Shown: in pieces, positions 1-6,457 of the stretch
Numbering within the stretch: the first letter of the stretch is position 1
Layout: every line of letters begins with the position of its first letter
From: CAYNSB01 sp964399625
GTDB taxonomy: Bacteria; Planctomycetota; Phycisphaerae; Phycisphaerales; UBA1924
Direction of reading: 5' to 3'
NCBI GenBank assembly: GCA_964399625.1
Contig: CAYNSB010000067.1
Coordinates: 1-15,481 of the forward strand
Length of the DNA: 15,481 bases
The notes under the pieces: generated by a model
What the model was told of the DNA's origin: nothing
Seen by the model: only the letters and a program-made list of their open reading frames with translations
The model's database searches: none
Made by a program: the position numbers and the translations under genes

Positions 1-512
1 GTGCCTCCCCCGTTGTACAAGATCATTTTCGCAGTCGTCTCTGCGCAGTTCATCCCGGCCGCGTACGCCGCCTCGACCGGCTCCTCCAGCAGCCACGTCC
101 TTCGCGCCCCGGCGCGCTCCGCCGAATCGAACACCGCCTGCTTCTCCACCGCCGTGATCCCCGACGGAATCGAGATGACCACGCGCGGACGCACGATGCG
201 GCTCTTGCCCGTCACCTTGTGGATGAAGTACCCGAGCATCGCCTCGGTGATCTCGAAGTCGCTGATCACGCCCTCCTTCAAAGGACGGATCGCGCTGATC
301 GCGCCGGGAGTCTTGCCCAGCATCTCCTTGGCCACCCAGCCCACCGCCGGACCGTTGCGCGTCATCAGCACCTGGTTCGTGCCCTTGCGCACCGCCACCA
401 CGCTCGGCTCGTTGAGCACGATCCCCTGACCGCGCACCGCCACCAGCGTGTTGCACGTGCCAAGGTCGATCCCCATGTCGACGGTAAAGAGATTCAGAAG
501 GCGATCAAGCAA
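1..512 (-). CDS. mreB: MreB rod shape-determining protein, N-terminal part (runs off the left edge)
   Basis: Bacterial actin homologue that polymerises on the inner membrane and guides the elongation machinery. About 170 codons are visible. From a TTG at 512-510 the protein begins MLDRLLNLFTVDMGIDLGTC. Residues 2-9 form the short amphipathic membrane-binding helix, and DMGIDLGT at about 12-19 is the actin-fold phosphate-1 loop. Further family segments follow: NEPSVVA, then AIRPLKEGVISDFEITEAML, RPRVVISIPSGIT and EEPVEAAYAAG. The TTG is chosen because it gives the full family N-terminus and an in-frame TGA lies just upstream. The ATG at 476-474 would remove the amphipathic helix. No good Shine-Dalgarno precedes the TTG. 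The usual DLGTANTLV is DLGTCNTLV here, with Cys in place of Ala. The C-terminal part and any mreC/mreD lie outside the window. Confidence 0.95.
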   Translation of the reverse strand, partial: MLDRLLNLFTVDMGIDLGTCNTLVAVRGQGIVLNEPSVVAVRKGTNQVLMTRNGPAVGWVAKEMLGKTPGAISAIRPLKEGVISDFEITEAMLGYFIHKVTGKSRIVRPRVVISIPSGITAVEKQAVFDSAERAGARRTWLLEEPVEAAYAAGMNCAETTAKMILYNGGG

Positions 513-583
513 TGCAAAGTCTCACGTCCGTGTGTCCGCCGCGCAGGCCCCGACCGCCCGTCCCCACGCCGCGCCACGGCTCC

Positions 584-614
584 ATCGTAGCGGGCAGGAT
601 ACCTGCGATGACCA
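584..614 (-). promoter_or_regulatory. Possible mreB promoter with a palindrome in its spacer
   Basis: On the minus strand a TACGAT (-10-like, 589-584) follows a TGGTCA (-35-like, 614-609) with a 19-bp spacer, longer than the usual 17. A 13-bp inverted repeat GCAGG-TAT-CCTGC (594-606) fills the spacer. The -10 lies about 72 bp upstream of the mreB TTG. The elements are weak matches, so this is only a candidate promoter and operator. Confidence 0.22.
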
Positions 615-683
615 GACTCCGCTATCACATCAGCCGCGGAACCCGCCTCTTGCCGCCAACTTGTCCCCACTCTCCCAAACAAC

Positions 684-713
684 GCCGCCGGCCCCAACAT
701 GGGTACCGGCGGC
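684..713 (-). terminator. Hairpin terminator behind the coiled-coil protein gene
   Basis: Perfect 8-bp inverted repeat GCCGCCGG (684-691) and CCGGCGGC (706-713), with a further CCCA/TGGG pairing inside, giving a long GC-rich hairpin. On the minus strand it lies 54 bp past the stop codon at 768 and is followed by a short T-rich run (GTTGTTTGGG). It would separate this gene from mreB, which reads in the same direction downstream. Confidence 0.6.
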
Positions 714-767
714 CGCGGAGACTCTTCACTCAGGGCCCGAGCCCCAAGCACCTTCCATCGTTTCGCG

Positions 768-1742
768 TCACTTCTGCGCGACCGGGCCCGTGGGCACGGC
801 CACCGGTCCGGGCAGCGCCTTGGCGTCCTTGGGCCCGATCTCGAGCACGCTGGGACGGATCTCCAGCGTCTTGGCCTTGTGCGACGCCTTGCCGCTCGTG
901 AGCGGCGCGTTCTCGCTGTCCAGCAGGTACTTCGCCGCGTTCTCGTAGTTCTTGACGTCCGTCGCCTGCCCGAACGTCTCGAGCTTCGCTTCCTGCTTGG
1001 CGCGGATGTCCGCCAGGCGGGTCTTGACCTGGTCGATGCTCGCGGCGCGGTAACGCCCGTGGTGGTCGATCTGGGACTGACGCTTCTCCATCAGATCGAT
1101 CATGCGATCGTTGCGCTGGATCGCCTCGACCTGCTGGTTGAGCCCGAAGAGCTGGCTCTGGAACTCCGTGTGCTCCGTGTTGAGCTGGTCCAGCATCGCC
1201 GTGAGGCGCTCCTTCTGCTGGTTCAGGTACCCCAGGTCGCGATCGATGTCGCTCGCCTTCTGGTTGTACGCGTTGCGCAGCTGCGTCACGCGATTGGCCT
1301 TGGCGTACGCCTCGTCGATCGGGCACGCCGAGCGCGACTCGTCGAAGCGGACGCGCACGACCTGCGCCTCGCCCGTCTCGCGGGCGGCCTCGGCGCGAGC
1401 CAGCACGGACTTCATCCCGTCCAGGTCCGCGTCGGCCATCGCGACGACCTTGCGGGCGACGGCCTGCTCACGCTCGAGCTGCGCGATCTGCTCCGTCAGC
1501 TCGCCCAGGTCCCCACGGACCTCGGCGATCCGCTGCGGATACTGCTCCGCAAGGGATTGCATCTGGGCGCGGAGCGCGACAGGGTCGCTGATCGCCTTGC
1601 CCAGCGCCTCTTGCGCGTTGCTCCGGGCCTGCTTGAGGAACGCACGCACCGTGTCCGGGCCCGCGACGGCGACCGCCACGCCACCCGCCACCGCCGTGAT
1701 GAGCCCCGCACGAACGACCGTCTTGGTGATGCCGCAGAACAT
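768..1742 (-). CDS. Membrane-anchored coiled-coil protein of unknown function
   Basis: 324 residues, family not recognised. An N-terminal hydrophobic segment at about 9-28 (AGLITAVAGGVAVAVAG) looks like a single membrane anchor or uncleaved signal. The rest is strongly helical and charged, with heptad-like Leu/Gln/Glu/Arg patterns at about 55-125 and 150-260 suggesting long coiled coils, then a Pro/Val-rich tail (about 300-324). Cys3 and Cys140 are the only cysteines; Cys3 precedes the hydrophobic stretch, so it is not a lipobox. The ATG at 1742 is chosen because a perfect AGGAGG (1753-1748) sits 5 nt upstream. The frame stays open upstream to 1910, but that extension is Arg/Gly-rich and unlike the protein. 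The gene lies upstream of mreB on the same strand, separated by a hairpin. An envelope or scaffold role is an inference from the architecture and this neighbour only. Confidence 0.85.
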   Translation of the reverse strand: MFCGITKTVVRAGLITAVAGGVAVAVAGPDTVRAFLKQARSNAQEALGKAISDPVALRAQMQSLAEQYPQRIAEVRGDLGELTEQIAQLEREQAVARKVVAMADADLDGMKSVLARAEAARETGEAQVVRVRFDESRSACPIDEAYAKANRVTQLRNAYNQKASDIDRDLGYLNQQKERLTAMLDQLNTEHTEFQSQLFGLNQQVEAIQRNDRMIDLMEKRQSQIDHHGRYRAASIDQVKTRLADIRAKQEAKLETFGQATDVKNYENAAKYLLDSENAPLTSGKASHKAKTLEIRPSVLEIGPKDAKALPGPVAVPTGPVAQK

Positions 1743-2130
1743 GTGAACCTCCTGATCCGTCTCCGCCCGCACGGGTCTCCGTCCGTTTGGGCACGCTTGG
1801 GTCGGACCAGTCCTTGGGAGGTCGCCCGCGCGGGTTTCACGCCGGCCCGCCAACGCCAACGCGCCACCCTCGGCCCGCCCCCGCGCCCGACCGCCACTTT
1901 GACGCACCAAGAGCGCCCCGCAAGTCCCGGATGCCCGCGGTCAGCCTCCGCACGCGCTCTGAACAACGCCCCTGCGTGCTTATCGCCCTCTCGCACGGCA
2001 CATTCGTTGCACTCCCGACCCGCTCCACCCCATATCCTTTTCCGAACGGTTCCCGCCCGAAACCCCGCACAGGCCCCGCCAAACCAAGCCCCCGTGAAGC
2101 CCAGCCATCGGAGCCACGCGGAGACTCCTC
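1743..2130. other. Divergent intergenic region between the coiled-coil gene and the sigma factor operon
   Basis: 388 bp without a convincing gene. Frames that stay open across it are GC-driven, and their products are Pro/Arg-rich without recognisable motifs. It holds the AGGAGG ribosome binding site of the minus-strand gene (1748-1753), the GGAG ribosome binding site of the sigma factor gene (2120-2123, 7 nt before the ATG) and one candidate promoter near 2007-2036. No convincing minus-strand promoter was found. Confidence 0.6.
2007..2036 (+). promoter_or_regulatory. Candidate promoter of the sigma factor-kinase operon
   Basis: TTGCAC (2007-2012) and CATATC (2031-2036) are separated by 18 bp and lie about 95 bp upstream of the sigma factor ATG. 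The -35 matches four of six consensus positions. The local sequence (CATATCCTTTTCC) is A/T-richer than its surroundings. ECF sigma factors often control their own operon, so this could be a self-recognised site; no second copy in the window allows a check. Confidence 0.35.
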
Positions 2131-2883
2131 ATGCTCACCCAGCTCTCCACCAACTTCGTCGGCCGACTCAAACGCAACGACGAAGCCGCGTGGTTCGAGT
2201 TGTGGGAGACCTTCGGCCCCGTCATCCGCGCTCAACTCACCAAGTGGGGCAAGGGGCGTATCGGCCCCGAAACCGTCCGCGACCTCTCGCAGGAAACCCT
2301 CGCCGCGCTCTCGGATTCCATCGATCGCTACGACCCCTCGCGCGGCGCTCGCTTCTCCACGTGGCTGCTGGCCATCGCCAAGCACGTGCTCGGCGATGAG
2401 ATGGACCGGCGCAACGCCGCCAAGCGCAACTCGGGCAAGAAGGCCGCGGACTTCGATGAGTCGTGGATGGCCTCGTCCCGCGCGCTGGGCGTGGACGATC
2501 GCTACGAGGCCGCCGTCTTCCGCGCCAAGGTCGAGAAGGCGATCCGCCTCGTCGAGAAGGAGGCGGACTTCATGGACTTCTCGATCTACCGCATGCGCGT
2601 GCTCGACGCGCAGCCGGGCAAGGGCGTCGCCGCAGCGCTGGGCATCTCCGAGCCCACCGTCTCGCGCCGATTGGCCAAGATCCGCGATCTGCTCCGCGAG
2701 CGCCTGCGCGAGGTCATCTCCACCTACTCGTTCACCCAGGACGAGATGGACGAGCCCACGCGAAACGGGCTCGACCTGAATCCCACGAAGGAGGACGACG
2801 CGGCGTTCGATCAGTGCATCCACGAGATCTACCACATCCAGGCCCAGCTCCGACGCGAGGAGCAGGCCTCGATCCGGGACTGA
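2131..2883 (+). CDS. ECF-type RNA polymerase sigma factor paired with a Ser/Thr kinase
   Basis: 250-residue sigma-70 family protein that would direct RNA polymerase to a dedicated promoter set. Region 2 spans about 12-95: the region 2.2 motif DLSQET is at 51-56, followed by FSTWLLAIAKHVLGDEMDRR at 75-94, matching core-binding and -10-recognising helices. Region 4 spans about 130-195, with the helix-turn-helix GVAAALGISEPTVSRRLAKI (165-184) for the -35 element. No region 3 is present, as expected for an ECF factor. An acidic tail of about 55 residues (196-250) extends past region 4, longer than in a minimal ECF protein. A GGAG precedes the ATG by 7 nt. The kinase gene starts 33 bp downstream on the same strand, and no anti-sigma factor gene is adjacent. 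Planctomycete ECF groups linked to Ser/Thr kinases are known, so control by phosphorylation is the natural hypothesis. The target promoters are unknown. Confidence 0.9.
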   Translation: MLTQLSTNFVGRLKRNDEAAWFELWETFGPVIRAQLTKWGKGRIGPETVRDLSQETLAALSDSIDRYDPSRGARFSTWLLAIAKHVLGDEMDRRNAAKRNSGKKAADFDESWMASSRALGVDDRYEAAVFRAKVEKAIRLVEKEADFMDFSIYRMRVLDAQPGKGVAAALGISEPTVSRRLAKIRDLLRERLREVISTYSFTQDEMDEPTRNGLDLNPTKEDDAAFDQCIHEIYHIQAQLRREEQASIRD

Positions 2884-2916
2884 CCGACGCCCACGCGGAG
2901 AGGAACGGAACACGCC

Positions 2917-5343
2917 ATGGCGATCTCACCCTGGGTCCTCGTGCTCGCGACGCTCATCGCCATCCCCGTGGGGATCGTCGCCGTCATCTACCTCATCGTG
3001 CCCGTCTTCAAGGCCATCGGATGGACCATCCGCCAGGTCTTCCGCTTCGTCTTCGGAGAGATCGGCGACCTGCTCCGCATCGTCGGCTCGCTCATCACCG
3101 GCCTGGTCTTCATCCCGCTCACCGTCATCAACGTGCTCATCGGGCGATGGTCCGCCGCAGGGCACTACGGGCGGGCGATCACCGCCGAGGGCAAGTCGAT
3201 CGGCGCCGCCCTCTACCGCGTCGCGATCGGGCACCCGGCCCGCCTGCTGTGCCTCACCGCCCTCACCGAGGGCATCGAGCAGCGACTGCCCGAGGCCGTC
3301 GCCCAGGCGCCCACCAGCGAGCGCCCCGCGCGCGCCAAGGGGCAGTTCGAGGGGTACACGCTCGTCGGTTCGCTGCCCGGTGGCGGCTCGGGGGGCAAGC
3401 TCTACATCGCCGAGCCCGACGCCATCCGCCGTGCCGCCTTCGAGCGCTCGGGGCAGATGGGCGTGCGCCAGGTCGTGATCAAGGTCTTCTCGCTCTCGGA
3501 CGGCTCGTCGCTCCCGCAGATCGTGCGCGAGTCCCGCGCCCTTGAGGCCGCCAAGAAGCTCGGGCTCGTGCTGGACCACGAACTCAACAACGAGCGGTTC
3601 TTCTACGTCATGCGCTACGTGCCGGGCGACTCTCTCTCGCTCGTCACCCAACGCCTGCACGCGCTCTCGGGCTCCGCGGGCCTTGCCGGCGCCCAACTGC
3701 GACTGGCCCTCGGCTACGCCGGCGATCTGCTCTCCACGCTCGCCCAGTACCACCAGGGCGGGCTCTGGCACAAGGACGTCAAGCCCGACAACATCATCAT
3801 CGACGGCGACAGCGCCCACCTCGTCGACTTCGGGCTCGTCACGCCGCTCCGCTCAGGGATGACGCTCACGACCCATGGCACGGAGTACTTCCGCGATCCC
3901 GAGATGGTCCGCATGGCGCTCAAGGGCGTAAAGGTCCATCAGGTCGATGGCGCCAGGTTCGACCTGTACGCCGCCGGCGCCGTGCTGTACTCCATGGTCG
4001 AGAACTCCTTCCCCGCGCACGGCGGGCTCTCGCAGATCTCCAAGCAGTGCCCCGAAGCCCTCCGCTGGATCATCCGTCGCGCCATGACAGACTACGACAA
4101 GAGGTACGCATCGGCGGCGCAGATGCTCGCGGACCTCGATGTCGTTCGCCGTTCCGCCGATCCCTTTGCCCTCAAGCCCGTCGATCTGCCCTCGATGCGC
4201 GGCGTGGGCGAAGACCCGATCGCGCCCGCGCCCGTGGAGACGCCCGCGTTCGAGGCCGTCGCCGCGCCCGCGGCGGGCGTCGCCGCGGAACCCGCGCGCG
4301 CCGCGTCGCCCGTGCCCCCACCGTCGGACACCGGCGCGTTCCGCCGTCGCCCCAACCTGCGCGTGACGAACTGGTGGTCCGGTCGCTACGAGCGCGATGG
4401 CGACGCCCTCCAGCCCCAGACGCCGCGAACCCCGGGCTTCGTCGGCTTCCAGGCCCCCGGGATCAAGATCGGCATCGCCGGAAGGGTCGGCTCCTCGCGC
4501 CCCGCGCACGAGCAGCTCGCCGCCGCTCGCGAGCGCGTCGAGGCGATGCGCAATCGCGCCCGCGCCCGCGCCTCCGCTCGCCGCTCCGCGTCGCGCGGCT
4601 CCCACAAGCCCGTGAACTTCGGCGTGCTCTTCGCGTCGCTGGTCTTCGTGGCCCTCATCGTCGGGCTCGTGAACTATCTCTCCAAGCGGCCCGACGGCCT
4701 CACCTTCACCTTCGGCGATGACGAGCCGACGCACGACGCGTTCTCCATGCTCGCGGAACTGCCCGAGATCGAGCCGCCGTCGCCCGCCGCCGCCCCCACC
4801 ACCGACCCCGGCGAGGTGATCCCCGCCTCCAGCCCGCCCCCGCCGGTGCGCGTCAGCGATCCGTCCCGCCCCTCGCCCCGCGTCGTGGTCTCGGGCGTCG
4901 CGGCTCCCACGGATCCAAGCCTCGCGATCAAGGGACAGCGCGTGCTGATCATCAGCGACGTGCAGCCCCACACGCCCGCGATCGCCTCCGCCATCGAGCG
5001 CCTCCGCGCATCGGGCCTCGACCTCCAGGGCAACTACGCCGGAAACCCCGCGTCCCCCGAGAGGCTGCAGAAGCAACTCGATCTCGACGCGGAGGCGAAG
5101 ATGGTCCGCGCCCTCGCCCCGCTCGATGACCCCACGCTCGGGGCCCGCCTGTCGGACTGGCTCGGTGGCTCCGATCTCTCCGGGCTCGTGTGGTTCGCAC
5201 GCGACGCGGGCGAGAACGGCACGCCGGGCGCGACGCGCCTCCTGCTCGTCACGCCCAGGAACGATCGATCCTCATCCACGGGCGCGTCCACGAACCAGGC
5301 CCTCCGCTCGGCGATCTCCGACATGCTCGCCAACCGGAACTGA
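2917..5343 (+). CDS. Transmembrane Ser/Thr protein kinase with C-terminal extracytoplasmic domain
   Basis: 808-residue Hanks-type kinase. Hydrophobic segments at about 6-32 and 56-76 are likely N-terminal membrane passes. The kinase domain covers about 143-412: glycine loop GGGSGGKLY (155-163), ATP-anchoring lysine in VVIKVF (K189), catalytic loop HKDVKPDN (285-292, D287), DFG (304-306), a DPE motif in place of APE in the activation segment (FRDPEM), and DLYAAGAVLYSM (helix F). All key residues are present, so it should be active. The catalytic HRD is HKD. A long Ala/Pro-rich linker and an Arg-rich juxtamembrane stretch (about 530-563) precede a third membrane segment at about 568-589. The last 220 residues should be extracytoplasmic: a Pro-rich spacer, then an alpha/beta segment with strands like RVLIISDV and TRLLLVTP, family not recognised. 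It follows the sigma factor gene by 33 bp, with GGAGAGGA 12 nt before the ATG. It probably senses envelope state and phosphorylates the sigma factor. Confidence 0.92.
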   Translation: MAISPWVLVLATLIAIPVGIVAVIYLIVPVFKAIGWTIRQVFRFVFGEIGDLLRIVGSLITGLVFIPLTVINVLIGRWSAAGHYGRAITAEGKSIGAALYRVAIGHPARLLCLTALTEGIEQRLPEAVAQAPTSERPARAKGQFEGYTLVGSLPGGGSGGKLYIAEPDAIRRAAFERSGQMGVRQVVIKVFSLSDGSSLPQIVRESRALEAAKKLGLVLDHELNNERFFYVMRYVPGDSLSLVTQRLHALSGSAGLAGAQLRLALGYAGDLLSTLAQYHQGGLWHKDVKPDNIIIDGDSAHLVDFGLVTPLRSGMTLTTHGTEYFRDPEMVRMALKGVKVHQVDGARFDLYAAGAVLYSMVENSFPAHGGLSQISKQCPEALRWIIRRAMTDYDKRYASAAQMLADLDVVRRSADPFALKPVDLPSMRGVGEDPIAPAPVETPAFEAVAAPAAGVAAEPARAASPVPPPSDTGAFRRRPNLRVTNWWSGRYERDGDALQPQTPRTPGFVGFQAPGIKIGIAGRVGSSRPAHEQLAAARERVEAMRNRARARASARRSASRGSHKPVNFGVLFASLVFVALIVGLVNYLSKRPDGLTFTFGDDEPTHDAFSMLAELPEIEPPSPAAAPTTDPGEVIPASSPPPPVRVSDPSRPSPRVVVSGVAAPTDPSLAIKGQRVLIISDVQPHTPAIASAIERLRASGLDLQGNYAGNPASPERLQKQLDLDAEAKMVRALAPLDDPTLGARLSDWLGGSDLSGLVWFARDAGENGTPGATRLLLVTPRNDRSSSTGASTNQALRSAISDMLANRN

Positions 5344-5348
5344 CCCGC

Positions 5349-6428
5349 TCACGACGCCGAGATCTGGATCAGGCGCTCCAGCGCCCGAGCCGCCGAACCG
5401 CTCTCGATGCTCTGCCGGGCGATCACGATGCCCTGGGCCAGGTCCCGTGCCGCCTGCGCCGCAACGAGCCCCGCCGCCGCGTTGAGCACGACGATGTCGC
5501 GGGCCCCTCGCGCGCCGTCGCTCCCCGCGCCGATCGCCGCCCGCACCATCGCCGCCGAGTCGTCCACATCCCTCGCCGAAAGCTCGCCCGGCGACGCGCC
5601 CGTCAGCCCCAGCGCTCGCGCCTCGACCCGTTCCGGGCGCACCGCCCCGCGCTCCACGTGGGCCAGCAGAGTCGAGCCGTGCGTGCACAGCTCGTCCATC
5701 CCCTCTCCGTGCGCGACGACCGCCCGCACCGCGCCCAGGCGCGCCAGCGCCCCGGCCACGCGCTCCACGAGTTCGGGCGCGTACACGCCGATCAACTGAC
5801 GCTGCGCACCCGCCGGGTTCGTCAACGGCCCGAGCACGTTGAACACGGTCGCGAACCCCAGCGAGCGGCGCGCGCCCGCGGCGTGCCGCACCGCGGGGTG
5901 GTGATGGATCGCGAACGAGAAGCACACGCCCGCCTCACGCAGACACCGCGCCTGCACCTCCGCGCTCGCGTCCACGTTGACCCGCAACGCCGCCAGCACC
6001 TCCGCCGAGCCCCGCCCGCTGCGGCTGCGGTTGCCGTGCTTGGCGACCAGCACCCGCCGCACGCCCGCCGCGCCCACGTCGGGCGTCGCGCCCGCGATCA
6101 CCAGCGCCGCCGCCGTGGAGATGTTGAAGGTCTTGGGCGCTCCGCCCGTCCCGCACGTGTCCAGGAGCACCTCGCCCGAGCCGGGCTCGATGGGCACGCG
6201 CGTCACGTGCCGGCGCATCGCTCGCGCCGCGCCCACCAGCTCGTCCACGCTCGCGCCGCGCGCCTGCACCAGCGCAAGCATCGCCCCGATCTGCGCCGCG
6301 TCCATGCCGCCCGCGAGCAGCGTCTCGAACGCCGATTCCGCGCCCGATTCGCTCAGCGTTCGTCCCGACACGAGTTCGGCAAGCATCGCGCCCACGTCCA
6401 TGCGAACACAGTATCGCCCATCCGACAC
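5349..6428 (-). CDS. trpD: Anthranilate phosphoribosyltransferase
   Basis: Cytosolic enzyme of tryptophan synthesis that transfers the phosphoribosyl group of PRPP to anthranilate. 359 residues from the GTG at 6428 or 350 from the ATG at 6401; the family averages about 340. An N-terminal helical domain (about 10-75) precedes the nucleoside-phosphorylase-like fold. Motifs: GTGG (93-96) with FNIST (101-105) for PRPP, KHGNR (130-134), FNVLGPLTNP (196-205), and GMDEL (243-247), whose Asp-Glu pair binds Mg2+. The loop after GTGG is APKT rather than the common DG-x-x-T, and about 8 extra residues lie before KHGNR. The gene is alone, without other trp genes nearby. It is convergent with the kinase gene (5 bp between stops) and divergent from the DUF4175-like gene. 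The ATG is attractive because a -10-like GATACT lies 8 nt upstream, which would give a leaderless mRNA. Confidence 0.95.
   Translation of the reverse strand: MSDGRYCVRMDVGAMLAELVSGRTLSESGAESAFETLLAGGMDAAQIGAMLALVQARGASVDELVGAARAMRRHVTRVPIEPGSGEVLLDTCGTGGAPKTFNISTAAALVIAGATPDVGAAGVRRVLVAKHGNRSRSGRGSAEVLAALRVNVDASAEVQARCLREAGVCFSFAIHHHPAVRHAAGARRSLGFATVFNVLGPLTNPAGAQRQLIGVYAPELVERVAGALARLGAVRAVVAHGEGMDELCTHGSTLLAHVERGAVRPERVEARALGLTGASPGELSARDVDDSAAMVRAAIGAGSDGARGARDIVVLNAAAGLVAAQAARDLAQGIVIARQSIESGSAARALERLIQISAS
6410..6415 (-). promoter_or_regulatory. Possible -10 element of trpD, implying a leaderless start
   Basis: On the minus strand GATACT lies 8 nt before the ATG at 6401, so transcription would begin at or next to that ATG. 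No Shine-Dalgarno precedes either this ATG or the GTG at 6428. No clear -35 was found 16-18 bp upstream, so support is modest. Confidence 0.3.
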
Positions 6429-6457
6429 CGCAGAAGCACCCCGCGCCGGAGCACGAG

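Noticed and set aside
1..429. Plus-strand open frame of 142 codons opposite mreB
   Set aside because: The minus strand encodes a clear MreB; the plus frame is a GC-driven shadow without recognisable motifs.
1823..1832. CCCGCGCGGG palindrome in the divergent intergenic region
   Set aside because: Such GC palindromes are expected by chance at this base composition, and no promoter element lies next to it.
699..2399. Plus-strand open frame of 566 codons
   Set aside because: It covers the antisense of the coiled-coil gene, the intergenic region and part of the sigma factor gene. It is Arg/Leu-rich low complexity and conflicts with well-supported genes.
5372..5385. GGCGCT/AGCGCC inverted repeat as terminator of the kinase gene
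   Set aside because: It has a loop of only two bases, lies within trpD coding sequence and has no T-run after it on either strand.
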